A DNA stretch of 64,000 nt from contig OU015654.1 in NCBI GenBank assembly GCA_907165275.2, forward strand, positions 13,905,501 through 13,969,500, written 5' to 3'. Below the pieces are notes generated by a model. That model did no database searches, was not told where the DNA came from, and was given only the letters and a program-made list of their open reading frames with translations. Source of the DNA: Zygaena filipendulae (lineage: Eukaryota; Arthropoda; Insecta; Lepidoptera; Zygaenidae). Shown here piece after piece: positions 43,069 through 56,366 of the stretch; position 1 is the stretch's first letter, and every line of letters starts with the position of its first letter. A program made the translations under genes and the position numbers.

Positions 43069-44466
43069 ATAGCTTAAGTTGCTCAGGGATAATCTAGCAT
43101 TCTAATGGCGAAAGAATTTTTTGAAATCGGTCCAGTGGTTTTTGAGTTAAATTGTAACAAACGAACAAACAAAAATACAAATCTTTCCTCTTTGCAATAT
43201 TAGTATAGATATAGATAAGCTACGTTCTTCACAAATCCCTCGGGAACTCCGGGATGTCAAGACACCTGTCTTCCAAATGTCAAGTAGTTTAAGATTTCGT
43301 GATGTAAGTAGTAAGTGAAATTTTAAATACATGTTACAATTAATGGGAATTTATGTTTGTTTTAAATTAAAATGTATAGCCCGAAAGTGAAGCCAATTAA
43401 CGTACAAAACACCACGCAAGTGCAGCCTCGATCCATAGTTAGTATTACAATAATAACATTCATTTTAATACAATCTATGCAAATTTGCATACGATGTTCT
43501 ACTTTTAACTGTTATGATATATGCGTGCACGCAACTAAATGTGTCGAAACAAACACACCAACATTGCTACTTTAGCACATTATGACGTATATTAATAGGT
43601 ACACAGTGTTACTCCGAAAGGGGGCACCACAACACGAGCGCATTAAATTATCCCTACCTACTCGAAGAAATTTAAGCGTGTTTTATTTTATTCTCAAAAA
43701 TAGTTAGTTATTTTTTTTTTTTTAATTGAATCTTTTTGGGCGCGATTTGAGAAAATTTTAAGGTCAAATTTGCGTCAAATTTTTTCTATTTTTCTAAACA
43801 ATTCTAATGCGATGTGATTTCACTTCAGTCACGTGTACCTACCGAGTTGTAAGCATACTATTTTATCGTAATATATTATTTTCAAAATCTACAATTTAGT
43901 CTCTAGGCCCATACTATGACCTCAAATGTAATCACAGCAGGCACAAAGCTAAAAGAACTAAAAGAGAACGCAAAAAAAGCGTATTTTGTAAAGTCTTTCA
44001 AATGATTCATACTGACAAACCATTAAATTTTGAGAACTTTATAGGTTCAAGAAATTTCATTTAACACTTATATCTACTGTACTGATATCGACATATTTCG
44101 ATCTATGGGAATTCTTTATCAGGATGAAGCCACTGGAGTTATTATTGTCGGCAAAAGGAATTCACTATCACTCTGAAACCGTCACTGTCACTTTGAGACC
44201 GTTTCGGCTTGTTGTCCCCTTCCTGACTAGCTCTGTACATTAATACCACAAACACCGCATAGTAGGTAATCGTCAGCCATCATGGCCAATCAGCCGGCCC
44301 GTGCGTATGCGCAAGTTGACCGATCTAACGCAAGACTATTAATGTACCTACTATACAACACGATGTCAAAACTGTTAAAACCATAAACTAAAATCGCAGT
44401 TCTACAGAATCAGGTACACAGAAACTACAGATCATTTGTAACGATTCTTTCAATGTGATATTTACA

Positions 44467-44566
44467 TACTAGCTGTTCCCAGCGGTTTTTCCCGCGTTAA
44501 TTTCGGAAAAAATAATTCCGCGTTAAAAAATAAGCAAACATACTCAAGTGCGCATTTATAATATGG
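44467..44566 (-). mobile_element. Helitron-like, large internal deletion
   Basis: ACTAGCTGTTCCCAGCGG start joined after 60 bp to GCGCATTTATAATATGG. Confidence 0.6.
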
Positions 44567-44646
44567 TATTAGTTAGTCAGAAACCACAATGAGGCGTCAG
44601 TAAATCAGAAAAAAATCTTTATCTCTATTTAATTTATTTATTTGCT

Positions 44647-44865
44647 ACTAGCTGTTCCCCGCGGTTACACCCGCATTAATTTCATAGTTCCCGCGGGGAT
44701 TCCTGGGCAAAAAGTACCCATAATCTTCTCTGTATAAGTGTATGCAAAATTTCATGATGATCGGTACAGCCGTTAAGGCGTGAAAGCGTAGCAAACAGAT
44801 AGACAGAAAGACAGAGTTACTTTCGCATTTATAGTTTTAATTTATAGTTTAGCATTAGTAGGGCT
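44647..44865 (-). mobile_element. Helitron-like, complete
   Basis: ACTAGCTGTTCCCCGCGGTT start, GTATGCAAAATTTCATGATG body, ACTTTCGCATTTATAGTTTT end. Confidence 0.72.
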
Positions 44866-45195
44866 AAATGAAAATGAATAAATTAATTTGACCGAAAATA
44901 TCAATCAGCAGTCGATATAAAATAAAAAATAATTCAAAGAATATATATTATAAAGAAAGAAAATTTTTAGTCAGTAGTTTAAACTCTATGTAAGCACACT
45001 TTCGAGTATGACTGTGACTACGTCGAGTAAAGCTAATAGACCCAGCTGGAACTACTATTGCTGGTAAGGTCGCATCGAATTGTTGTCAATGTCAGAACAA
45101 TGTTCACACGGATTAAACTGTCAAAGTGATTTCTGACAAATTACGTTGCACATACATTAGCCTACGCTATAATAGTAGGCAGCGATTATACAGTA

Positions 45196-45359
45196 CTACC
45201 AGTTTCCCGCGGTTTCACCCCCATTTCGGAGCAAAAGCACCCATGTGTCGTTTTCTGTACTTCTCACAACGCGTATGCAAAATTTCCATGATGAACAATT
45301 GATCGGTTAAGGCGTGAAAGCATAACAAACAACAAACAAATAAACTTTATAATAGTAAG
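45196..45359 (-). mobile_element. Helitron-like
   Basis: TTTCCCGCGGTTTCACCCCC start and AAACTTTATAATAGTAAG end. Confidence 0.6.
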
Positions 45360-45871
45360 CATATAATGTGTAGTTAGGATTGATTTAAAAAGGTTGCATT
45401 TCATAGCACAGATCAGCACTGGGCTAACAGGCTTAATTGAGGCTGAGGTTTGATAAACGATAGCCCAAACACGTGGGCCCGGTTATTACTGGCAGGCTTT
45501 ACACAATTTACACATACACAATATTGCTATCGGATTGGTTCTAATACTCGTACATTTGTAGGTTTTCTCACGATGTTGTTTTACTACAAAAGTTTGTGGT
45601 AATCGTTTCGGTTCTGTATAATAGGTACTTATCTTATGCCTATATAAATAAATTCATTAATTAATAAATCACTGAACCGATTTTGTTGTTGTTTTTTTTT
45701 TTAATATTCGTAATAGTTCGAATAAGATATTTAGAGAAAATTAACTAAAATTTTGAAAAATTGTTTAAATTTCCCCAAAAAATGGCAAATTATGATGAGA
45801 TGATAAAGAGTTCCCGAGGGATGAGAAATCTACGTGAGCGAAACCGTGATTTATACTAGAAAAACATTTCT

Positions 45872-45933
45872 AGTGCTCCCAGAGCGCACTAAGCATTGTA
45901 AACATACAATGCTTAGTGCGCTCTGGGAGCACT
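45872..45933. repeat. Perfect 29-bp hairpin with 4-base loop
   Basis: The arm at 45872-45900 (begins AGTGCTCCCAGAGCGC) is repeated as an exact reverse complement at 45905-45933, with AACA between them. No mismatch in 29 pairs, GC about half. Confidence 0.9.
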
Positions 45934-46377
45934 TGCTAAAAAGCACCGCACCGACAGGACATCCCGTAAGGGTGGGTATTGAGCTGGTCCGTGCTGAATA
46001 CTGACAAGTGAGTTTCAACCTTAAATTATTTTTGGTAGTAATTGATATTCTAATAATACTTTTGACGCATTTCAAACGGCACTCTAGCCTCCTGTCCAAA
46101 GTTACAGTAACGGTAGTGCAAAACAAACAAAAGGATCTGCGAAATCTTTGAAACCAACCAAACCTGGTTTACTTACGACGCGAACATGTTTGGACAATGA
46201 ACTAAAGAGTCAAACAAACACACGAGAAGATTAGAAAGTGCATAGTAATTAGCAAATGTCTGCGAGTGACTATAGCATGTGGGTAACACGGTTTTGTATT
46301 GGAGTTAAACAATCATAATGGTGTATGGAGCCGTTGAACTATGATTGATTTAGCTGACCAAACTTATTTTTACATCA

Positions 46378-46607
46378 GGGCCCTTATTCACTATGGCCAT
46401 AACACGCCGCGTTAAGATAACACGTCATAAAAATGGTCTTTCCCTCGTAATCAAAGAAGTTTAAACCCCAAAAAATACATTTACAACGTTTCTTAGGGAA
46501 TACAGAATAATAATTTCTAATATTTTGACATCTAGAGCGTTTGGGAATGCAGTTTTTAATGCTCGTTATGGGCAAGATATGTTGTTGGTCATAGTGAATA
46601 AGGGCCC
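46378..46607. mobile_element. GGGCCC-ended MITE, copy 2
   Basis: Same family as 21721-21954: GGGCCCTTATTCACTATGGC and the mirrored TAGTGAATAAGGGCCC end, 230 bp. A degenerate end of the same family is visible near 19945. Confidence 0.75.
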
Positions 46608-47532
46608 AGATCTGGTTATGATATACATTTTAAGTAGGTACTATAACGAAAAAATAGTCCTAGATTTCGTGAAACTTGTAGGTATTACTCGGAAAACAGA
46701 TATTCAATTTTACAAGAGGGGAAAATAACACAAAATTGTCAGCAAAAGTTGGTAAAACAATTAGTTGTGAACCGCGATGTCATTGTTCTCGCATTATTGT
46801 CCAGTACAAAGGACATATACCTAGATACCTTGGCCCGCTCCAAACAAAGGTTCGAGCGGAATCGATGTTTATCGTAATAGCATGTTATTAGCATTAGAGA
46901 TAAGCGGACTTATGATGATGGCTTCATCGTGGGATGAAATATAACTTTAACATAAGTATATACGTATATAAAGATATGTGCAAACTTTGCCTGAGGGCCA
47001 AGCCTACTCGCGTTAGACACAAAATCGCATCCTGCATCTATAAATGTCTGCCCTCGAAGGAATACACTTTCGGTACGGCCGTTCAGCTTAATTCCAGTAC
47101 ACTAACTAGGTCCTGACCTATCGACATATTATTTTTGTATTTATTAACACTTATCGACGTAAAAGTGGTGAATTTTTATGTTTTACGTGAGCAGAATTAG
47201 TGTTTTAGTCTTCCAAAAGATGGCGGAGGATGCCGAATTGATCTTTTTCCATATTTTCTTTATAAATTATTCGAATGAGCTCGCTCGTGTAATAAAGCCG
47301 TTTTGTGGCGATTTATAGTAAAAAAAAAACATATAGGTAGGTAATCAACTTTACTAAACACGTTAGATAGAGTTGCTTAAAAAAAGTGGCGTTTCGATGA
47401 AAATCAATCAAAGTTTTGTCTATCTTGATCTTACCTTAAGTCCGCAGCGCACCTTAAGTCTAAACAACAATGAATTAAGCTTATAGTAAGACTATTTATG
47501 AAATAGTGGGCAATACTGAAGAGTATCACAAT

Positions 47533-47835
47533 CTATACTTAATATTGTAAAGATGAAGAGTTTGTTTGTTTGCTTGAACGCGCTAATCTCAGAAACTACT
47601 GGTGCGATTTAAAAAAAAATCAGTGTTAGGTAGCCCATTTATTGAGGAAAGGCTATATATCATCAGGCTCAGACCATAGTAGTGGAGCTTTAATAAAAAT
47701 TATTGCTAAAACGGTAAAAAATATTCCTTTTGCGAGCTTCTATTGCGAACGCTGCGTTAACGGTTAGCTGTGGAATATATATTTAAGTTAGTTTTTTCCT
47801 CAAATTAACACGGGTGAAACCGCGGAGCACAGCTA
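47533..47835 (+). mobile_element. Helitron-like, diverged
   Basis: TACTTAATATTGTAAAGATG start and GGTGAAACCGCGGAGCACAG end. The middle is unlike other copies. Confidence 0.55.
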
Positions 47836-47839
47836 TAGT

Positions 47840-50054
47840 AATGCTAACATAACAGAACTGACGCCACTATTTGCGTACTAATTTTTTGCGCCCCGTCTAG
47901 CTAGACATTGTAAGATGTATTTTAAATATTTTGTCAGTATTTTAGTATTTGGATTATTTACTCGTTAACATTCAGATATGAAGAACGTAAAACAACTTGG
48001 ATGGAACTTGCTGATTTGAAACACAAGCTATTATCCACGTCAAAATTACCTCGGGAATCCTTGATACTATTATCGTTATAAATAAGTAGTCAATTTGGTG
48101 TCCATCCAGCTATATTACACAGTTTTTGACCGTGTCAAAACTATTTAATATTATGCTGTCCTACATTAAATCTCTAAAAAGAAGCCTCAGAAAAGTTTCA
48201 AGTTTTGGCAATAAATTACTTCGTATTAAAGGGTAAACAATTATACACATTTATAATACTTTTTTTATATAGAGAGTAAGTAAGTAGTACTTTTGGGGAA
48301 TCCTGACTTTTAAATAAACACAATATGCAAACATTTTTAGTCTTATATAAAATATTTGATGTCATAAAAAGAGTTAAACGCAACCATTTTTTCTTAGAAG
48401 CGTTCTTATTAATTTACATATAAAAACTGCATTGAAACTGATTCTCAGAAGGCGGCAGGTATGGAGATGCTTCATACATTATAATTAATGGTTCGGGTAT
48501 TTTTTATTTTAATCAGACGTTTAATTTTCAATAAAGTTTTGATTGACTGATATTATAAGCTTCACCGCTAGATCCACATCATGCCTACATATGTGGCATC
48601 GTTTTTTACTTAAAAGTCTTAAAACCTATAGGTATATAGTTACATTAAGGTTTTGCGGTTAATATTGTGCACCTATCCACTTTATTCAATTACTAACATT
48701 TCTCACCCGGCGTTAGCTTTAGAATTTCCGCGGGAACTCTTTGTACAAAATGAATCTTATGTTAATATGAATGAATATAATTTTTTTAAATCAATTCAGT
48801 GGTTCAAACAATTTTCCTATGCAAAGAAACAAACTGCACTCTTTATGGTATTCGATAGATGACAGGACTTACCACAAAAGAGTTTATAGCTTTGGAAATA
48901 TTAGGTGTTTGGTACCAGTAATTTTAGTAACTTCTATATCTGTTTACACGTTTAAAATCAAAACTATTGTGGTAAAAGCTTTCCGAAGTTAGATGCCTTG
49001 TTTAAAATTTGAACTTTACATAATCGCAATTGGTTAAACGAAAAGAATCTAATTTCATTCAACTGCATACAATCTAAAACTAATGACAAGTTTAGTGTCA
49101 ATGACGCGATGGTGCTAAACAACACGCGAGAGGAACCACAGGCAAAAGTTATCCATTATTTTTTTTTATTACATAAGTTTATATATTAAACTGAGTAAAT
49201 TAATTGTGTAGAAATCGTCACTGTAAATAACTTCTAAGGTACTTACTTCAAGAGATTAAGATTGTATCAAAGCACGTATAGAAAGGACATCAACGAAGTT
49301 GTCGCGTTCCGCCGAGGTCACACATGCAGTTAGTAGTCAGTACCAATGTGGGACTTGTAAGTTTGTCAGAGATTGATTTTATAATAGTTCATATTAATTG
49401 TATATGACATAAATAAATCGATAGTTGTTGTTGTCATAGTGTTATGATACATGGGATTGGTTGAAGTTAACGGAATGGAATTATTTCTGAAGCTGCCTTG
49501 ATCACTGCATTCTCACTATTAATACTTTTAAAGTGGTTAAATAGTACAACACAAGATAGAAAACATATTTTCTAAGATATTTCATTTGAAAGGAATTCAT
49601 AATATGTTGCAGTACTGCAGAATTGTCATTAAACTTTTGTATTTGCTCTATTTAACACATTTTCCTATCTATTTATGTATTGAAATAAAAAATTATCTTA
49701 GAAAATTGTTTTTTTTTTATAACGGATTTATTTTAACCTCCAACATTTTAAGTCTCATAAAACTACTTACTATCTCTAAAATGTCACGTGGATAAATAAC
49801 ATCTCAATAAAATAAAATTTCAATAGATTATTTGATACAAGTCAATAAATGCGAATGTCAGATTGTTTGTTCCCATTCAATTTTGCAGACACGTGGTCAG
49901 AAATAGTTTTATTGACAAAAGTACTTTTCCAGAGTGATAGAAAATTTATTGACTAGCAAGTATCTAAATATGAGAAAGAAAGAAAGACCTACTAGCCAAA
50001 GCTAAGCCTGCGTGTCTCGTTGAGCTCTTTTTAATCATGTTCTTTATAATTGTG
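47840..50054. other. No feature seen
   Basis: AT-rich sequence with short accidental frames only. A possible donor (GGGACTT|GTAAGT at 49357) without a supporting frame was noted. Confidence 0.4.
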
Positions 50055-50253
50055 TATTGGTGGGGGGCTCGTGACGTCAATATTCATTATAAGCGCCATA
50101 CAAACCGCACAGAATTGTGACGTCACGCGAAATTTCAACTCAATGTATCTCTGTTATTTTTTGATTACGTAAAAAAAGAAAAAATACGTGTCCAATATTT
50201 TTTACTAATCTACATGACGGACTAAAAAAAAATTTTTTGTCAAGTAGCCAATT
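50055..50253 (+). mobile_element. GACGTCAC-type MITE, right half
   Basis: Starts near GGGGGGCTCGTGACGTCAAT and runs through a second GTGACGTCAC to GTCAAGTAGCCAATT. The left third is missing. Confidence 0.65.
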
Positions 50254-50536
50254 ACGGTAACGGCCAATGTACTGAACTACATTTACAACGTTCTAGTGTT
50301 GAAAGGTGTTGACCTCACCGCCTTGAATTCTATTTCAAACACATTGTATCGTTCTGTATTAAATAACATTTTCATGTACTGGTATCGTTGCTTACGTGTT
50401 ATATATCTAATGGTCATTCATTTACAATTTCTTGTGAAATGATATACCTATTTAGTAAGACCATATACGAGAGAAATTTATGATTATTATTTTTTATAAT
50501 TATTATTATTTATGATTATTATTATAAATGCTAAGA

Positions 50537-50824
50537 TTACCGCGTTAATTTATAGGAGTTCCTGCGAAAATTCCGGGATAAAAGCACCCTATGTCCTTCT
50601 CTGTTAACTTGTATGCAAATTTCATGACGATCGGTTGTGCCGTTAAGGCGTGGAAGCGTGACAAACAACTAAATAAATAAAAAATACATTTACGTATATA
50701 TGTACGTAAATGCATATGTACACATAGACAAGGATACAGGAAAGGACATAGAGTAGGTACTTTTTATCCTGGAATTCTTGCGGGAACTCCGAAATTAACG
50801 TGGGTAAAATCGCGGGAAACAGTC
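50537..50824. mobile_element. Two opposed Helitron-like fragments
   Basis: A minus-oriented fragment (50537-50690, CACCCTATGTCCTTCTCTGT) is followed by a plus-oriented one (50700-50824, GGTACTTTTTATCCTGG and GTAAAATCGCGGGAAACAG). Confidence 0.5.
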
Positions 50825-52934
50825 AGTATATAATAACTACGTAATATCTATCCTCAACTAAAGATATTCCTAGCAAAAATAAAAACCTCAAAACAATTGC
50901 TATGCAATCGGTTGTACTGCTTTAGCGGGAGTAGCTCTAACTGTCTTACAACACTTATATAACAACAGAGGCGAACAGCCAAATAATTGTCTTTGCAAAT
51001 GCTTAGGGTAAATTATGTCATTTCAACTCGTGCATCATTTTAGTGCAAACAACCTCGAGGTTTCGCTAACCGAATACGGAGATGGCACTGGCTTCAATTT
51101 ATCAATACTATTTGTTTTATTTGGTTTCTTGTGAATTCCATTTAAAGAATATCTTAACATCTTTTCAAGGATACGTTTGGTGCATAAATTTAAATCATGC
51201 TACTGTATTATTACTTCCTTCATTATAAATATTTCTTAAGTTGCCATTGCCTGTAGTGTTACCGTCGTAGATAAAAAAAAACCCCATTTGTAATATCTTA
51301 TTATAATTAATCTTAGTCATAAAGAGAATTAGCGTTTTTCTCAGAAAAATCCGAATTGTCTTATCAGAACCAGAGCGAAATTACTTAACAGTATAATCTC
51401 TTATAATTAGTATAAATTGTCTGTCAATTTAACTTTCATGTTCTTTTCTATTAATCTTTTTCATCTAAAAATTTTAATCTTAACAGGTAATTAAAATACT
51501 TTTGCGTAATTATGATAATTACCTACAAATCACCTTTACATGAAATATTTTTTCTCGTTACACAGTCAACGTGATTTTCTATCGAGCTACAAAATAAGCA
51601 TTTAACCTTAGTATAGATAATTTGAAAAACGTTGTAAATCTTATTTTTACTGCCTTTTTGGGGCTCAACAACCTGATATACTCATGATCTCAATGACACA
51701 AAAACCACTCGAAAACGTGACACTTAAATACGAGTATAATCATGACGTAAGCTTTGTTGATACACATTGCACAAATAAAAAAGAAAAACTAAAAATATGA
51801 GCTTATAAATTAAAAAAAAGATATAAGCACGAGAGTCAGTTAAAATGCTTAGAAAAGGGAATCGCGCGAACGAAGATATTCGAGTAGGTCATCAACCTCA
51901 TAAAAATACAGTATTTCTTATCATTAAACTTGACATTTTAAAAGATAAAGTAACACATCAATGAATTAGAATTAATTAAACAACCGACATCGCTCGTACG
52001 TTTGAAGATTTTGAAACGAATAATATCGTATTACGTATTTTACAATTTTAGCTGGTTTTTTTGTGACATTTTTCATGATCCAATCATAGCTTGCTTAGAA
52101 AATCGATGTGTAGTTATGATAAAACATGAATAGATATTCAAACAATTTTCCGTTTAGGCGCAAATGGTCCAATTCGCAAATGGTCCAGAGGGTTTAAAAT
52201 GTGCAATTCGCAAACCGTCCAATCGTATAACAGACATTTAAATTACTGTAAAATCATTTTAATATAATATAAGCAGCATAAGCATTAAAATTACCTATAA
52301 TTCATCAATCAATGACAAACTTATCTATCTGTAATCTAGAATCTGTGATCATTTTCGTAAATCTTATCTCGTTCGAACTTAGAACATGGAAGGTAACACA
52401 AAAAAGCTCACGCATATTTCCAGAGGGGGAGACCTGCCACAGTCTTGAAACACGTTTATCTGTCGCGCCAAGAAAAGAAGACAAAAATAAATAATTCACA
52501 AATTGCAAAGAAAGTTAGCATCGTGTCGTAATAATAATCCGGTAATGGACAGACGGACAATATCATAGTTCCATGTTAAATCGCCGAGTGAAGTTAATAT
52601 TACGTAATTTAAGTAAACAGAGGTTTGTAAGAAAAAGGCACCGCATGCTGTGATGAGAAGTATTGCGTAATCTAGGTATTTGCGTTTCATTTGTTCACAT
52701 ACAAAAATTAGGTATACCACCTATAGCGAATTTAAAATGTTTAAAAAAGAAAAAAGAAGTAATTTAAAAAAAATCAGTTTTATTCGTTTTGTTTTTTTTT
52801 TTCTTATATGCATCTACATAGTAAGTTCGATCAAACGTCAAAACAGTTTTCAACAGTAGTGACATACTCGTAGTTGTTGACCAACCTAAAGAGGAGGAAT
52901 TGTTTGTATCAGGTACATATACTCGTATATCCTT
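50825..52934. other. No feature seen
   Basis: AT-rich. The only local pattern is a near-repeat (CAAATGGTCCAATTCGCAAA) at 52162-52225. Confidence 0.4.
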
Positions 52935-53112
52935 AATTATTATTATAAATGCGAAAGTGTTTGTTTGTTCGCTTTCACGCGTTAACGGCTCAACCGATCA
53001 TCACGAAATTTTGCATACACGTTGTCATGGGGGCAGAAAAAGGCATAAGGTATTTTATATCTCGGAATTCCCGCGTGGTCTCCGAAATTAAATCAGGTGA
53101 AAACGTGGGGAA
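52935..53112 (+). mobile_element. Helitron-like
   Basis: ATTATTATAAATGCGAAAGT start. The hairpin is mutated (CAGGTGAAAACGTGGGGAA). Confidence 0.6.
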
Positions 53113-53324
53113 TTTCCCATTTCAGCGGGAAGCATGTCTATAGTATAAAATTACAAGACTGACTGATTCATTGGCATAGCTTAAGCCATAACCAAACTAT
53201 AGCCACTAGAAATTTTGTACGAGACTTCTTTTAAAAAGCTGGCACTAAAAGTTCGAAATTCGAAACTTTGTATGGAATTTCCGTAAGGACTTATTTGCGG
53301 ATCTTTTCAAATAAGGAAAGCAAA

Positions 53325-53539
53325 TCCTACTAATATTATAAACGCAAAAGTTTGTAAGAAGGTATGGATGGATGGATGGATGTTTGTTACTCTTTCACGC
53401 AAAAACTACTGGACGGATTGAAATGAAACTTTACAATAATACAGATTATACATCAGATTAACACATAGGGTACTTTTTATCCCGGGATTCCCGCGGGAAC
53501 TCTGAAATTAACGGGGGTCAAACCGCGAGGCACAACTAG
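53325..53539 (+). mobile_element. Helitron with exact A|T boundaries
   Basis: TCCTACTAATATTATAAACG start, (GGAT)n at 53366-53381, CACAACTAG end, flanked by A and T. Closest relative of 20210-20432. Confidence 0.8.
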
Positions 53540-54066
53540 TATTTCATAGTTTATGTTTAAAGGTGAAAAAAGTGAAACGAAGTTACCGCTAGCTTATTAT
53601 ATCCAAAACAGAAATAAAGAGAATGCACGTAATTTTTTTCCTCATAAAAACAATAACGCAATAAAGCGAAAGTAAAAATTGATAGCGATCTTATAAAACC
53701 GTTCTGCTTTCTGCTAACATGGTGCGGTCGGAGTTCCCTTATTGTTTCACTTCCTTTACTAAATCGTTTCATTTGAATGTTAACGCCACCACAAACCAAC
53801 ACAAATCCATTTATGTAAGTACAATCAAAATGTTTGTAATAAGCACTTAGTGAGGAAAATTGGTTCCTAAACATTGTTTGTCACAACAGAAAAGGTTTTT
53901 CGAGTTTAATGAACAACAAAACCTGTATACTTTTTAGATCTGAATGATTAATTATTAAAAATCTGCAATCTGCAATAGGAAACCACGCGAAAAAAGGCCT
54001 TTACATTGAGTCAACCCAGGACATCTTGATTTGCGGCTCGGCGTAGCCATTTTTTTTTTGTTTATT

Positions 54067-54306
54067 TGGACGCAGATAAGCAATAACATGTTAACCCACA
54101 AAATTAAGTTATTAATTCAGAACGATTTATTAAGAGTTAAGGAACGTTTTTAAATTATGTGTTTCCCTTATTACATTGCTTAAATATGTAACTAAATATT
54201 GAACATAAAAAATGTTGACACAAAATGGCGATCCTACTTTTAAAACACGGTTTACTCAAAATTTCTCCAGTGTGGTTTAACACACTATTGCTTATCTATG
54301 TCCATT
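54067..54306. mobile_element. MITE with TGGAC..GATAAGCAATA ends
   Basis: Complete copy nearly identical in plan to 22118: TTTGGACGCAGATAAGCAAT at the left and TTATCTATGTCCATTTATCC at the right. Confidence 0.75.
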
Positions 54307-54539
54307 TATCCTATATAGAAAAGGCTAAGAGTACAGGGCCCATACTGCCAATGCTGATGTCGGTATAGCCACTTGCATCAATCCAATCTGTCCCCTTAGC
54401 CAAGTTGACAATCGTTATTGTAAACGTACAGAAAACTAAGGCACGAACCGTCATGTCACGCGATCATTTAGAATAGTCCAATCGAAAGTCCAGTTTTGCG
54501 TGACCACTTGACATAACCAATTGTTTACTTGTGCGCGAT

Positions 54540-54908
54540 GTGTATGTATGTAGATATGTGTGTAATTATGTATGTGTGTGTTTATATACATTTGTATGTA
54601 TGTATGTATGTATGTATGTATGTATGTATGTATGTATGTATGTATGTATGCATGTATGTATGTATGTATGCATGTATGTATGTTTGTATGTATGTATGTA
54701 TGTATGTATGTGTGTGTGTGTGTATGCATATATGTATATATGTGGGTATCTATATGTATGTGAGTTTTTACCTAAATATATATAGTAAATGCACCGCCAA
54801 GTGAGCTCTCTGTACTACCTGAAGGTTGACTGGCAGAGAATTCCACTGTGGCATTAAGTCCGCCTTTTGTACCATGATGTGCATAAAGTTTAAATAAATA
54901 AATAAATA
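54540..54908 (+). mobile_element. LINE 3' end preceded by expanded (TATG)n
   Basis: Same family as 8092-8416 with an (AAAT)n tail at 54890-54908. The short TATG/TATC stretch seen at 8100-8125 is here a roughly 120-bp microsatellite. Confidence 0.6.
54592..54715. repeat. (TATG)n microsatellite
   Basis: About thirty TATG units with occasional CATG/TTTG variants, ending in a TG run. Long open frames on both strands here (repeating MYVC/IHTY peptides) are repeat artefacts. Confidence 0.92.
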
Positions 54909-55121
54909 ACAATTCCGTTCCCAGTTTTCCTTGCGTTCGTTAACTTAGCTAAGGGGGCTGCAATGAATTCCAACAGCCACATGCATAGGAAGGTTAGAAA
55001 GCGGTCGTCCTTGCGAGAGAAAGCTCCAGTGAAAGTTCTTGCGCCTGCGCCTACGACGTTCGTGCACTTAAATGATATTATGATCTCGTTTATAAAGAGA
55101 CTTTATTAGGACTTTGTTATT

Positions 55122-55300
55122 TACTAGCTCTGCCCTCGGTTTCACCCGCGTTGACTTCGGAGTTTCCGCAGGAATTGCAGGATAAAAAGTAAACTATAGC
55201 CTTTTCTGTACCCCTGACAACGAGCAGGCAAAATTTTACGATGCTCGGTTGAGTAGTTCAGTTGTGAACTCGTAACAAACAAACAAACTCACAACTGTTT
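55122..55300 (-). mobile_element. Helitron-like
   Basis: ACTAGCTCTGCCCTCGGTTT start, ACCCCTGACAACGAGCAGGC body. The 5' end is eroded. Confidence 0.58.
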
Positions 55301-56219
55301 ACAGCAGTTACACCCGCGTGAAATTTTGATTAGGTACTCTTGAGTTTTTTTTTTTATGTACCGCGTATGGACCAATTATCTAGTTTAATTGGTCCATGGT
55401 ACCGGGCTAATATGTGTTCTGTGTCCAGAAAATACTAAGTTTCATTCAAGTACCTGTCTATAAATACCTACGTGTAGTAGTTTAAGTTTATGCGTAGTAT
55501 GCATTCATACCAACGAATAGAAAGAGAAAAACAATCCAAAAACACCATTAATTAAGCTAATCACATAGGTAATGATTATTTTGTATTCACCAAAAATAAA
55601 ATTAATAAAAATAATTTATTTTAACATAATATTCTCCTAAAAACCTTACGCATTCAATGTTTATGTTGGCGCATCAGGAAGAGGCGTTTTCCGGCACTAA
55701 ACAATTGAATGCTTCCGCGATTTTTTGTTCAACCATTTTTAATTATATCGTTACATTATATGTAAAATTCAAATTTAAATAAACACCAGAATTAAAGCCC
55801 TTTGTGTATTCAAACAGTGTGGTGTAGAGTTCATATCGTTAGTCAGGATTTAACATGTCGACATGAGAATTGGTAAGTTTTGTGCAAATGAAAAGGAAAA
55901 TAATGCTAACTATAATTACAAATACGATTGTAATTTTGTTTGTTTATTACGCTTTCACAGCTTATCCGCTAAATCTATCATCATGAAATTATTCATCGCA
56001 ACATATTAAAGTATAAGCAAAATTATAACTGACTTACCTAAGTATTGTTGTTTTTTTTTCCCTTTTATTTCTCAATTTTATCATTGTTTAGTGTGCCTAC
56101 GTGCAGTCGGCGTCGGAGATGTGTAGACACTTTATTGCAGTAAGATCCAACAACAGCTGTCAAAGGTGGCTGCATATTTCACATGACGACTGTACATTAT
56201 AAAACTTTTGTTCTTGCAG

Positions 56220-56360
56220 ATTGTAACTTGCAATGATGTGCATACCGCTAATTAGCATGCATGTATGTCTTAATACTTAAACAATGTAACTTTTATAACC
56301 TAATACTATATATGCTGTGCTGTTGGTGTGCCAATAAATAAATAAATAAATAAATAAAAT
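56220..56360 (+). mobile_element. LINE 3' end with (AAAT)n tail
   Basis: TATGCTGTGCTGTTGGTGTG then CCAATAAATAAATAAATAAA. Only the 3' end of a retroposon is recognisable. Confidence 0.45.
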
Positions 56361-56366
56361 AAAAAT

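Larger units (their letters stand above)
39977..43207 (-). mobile_element. Helitron-like element split by nested insertions
   Basis: The CTAG-end half lies at 39977-40026 (CAGCTGTTCCCCGCGG, GGAATTCCGGGTTATA). The other half lies at about 43069-43207 (TATAGCTTAAGTTGCTCAGG through GCAATATTAGTATAGAT). Joined, they match the intact copies at 19350 and 26812 (read on the opposite strand). About 3 kb of LINE, microsatellite and retroposon tail was inserted in its GGTTATAATATAGC segment. Confidence 0.75.

Noticed and set aside
54451..54804. Open frames on both strands across 54451-54804
   Set aside because: They are the (TATG)n microsatellite read in different frames (MYVC or IHTY repeats), not genes.
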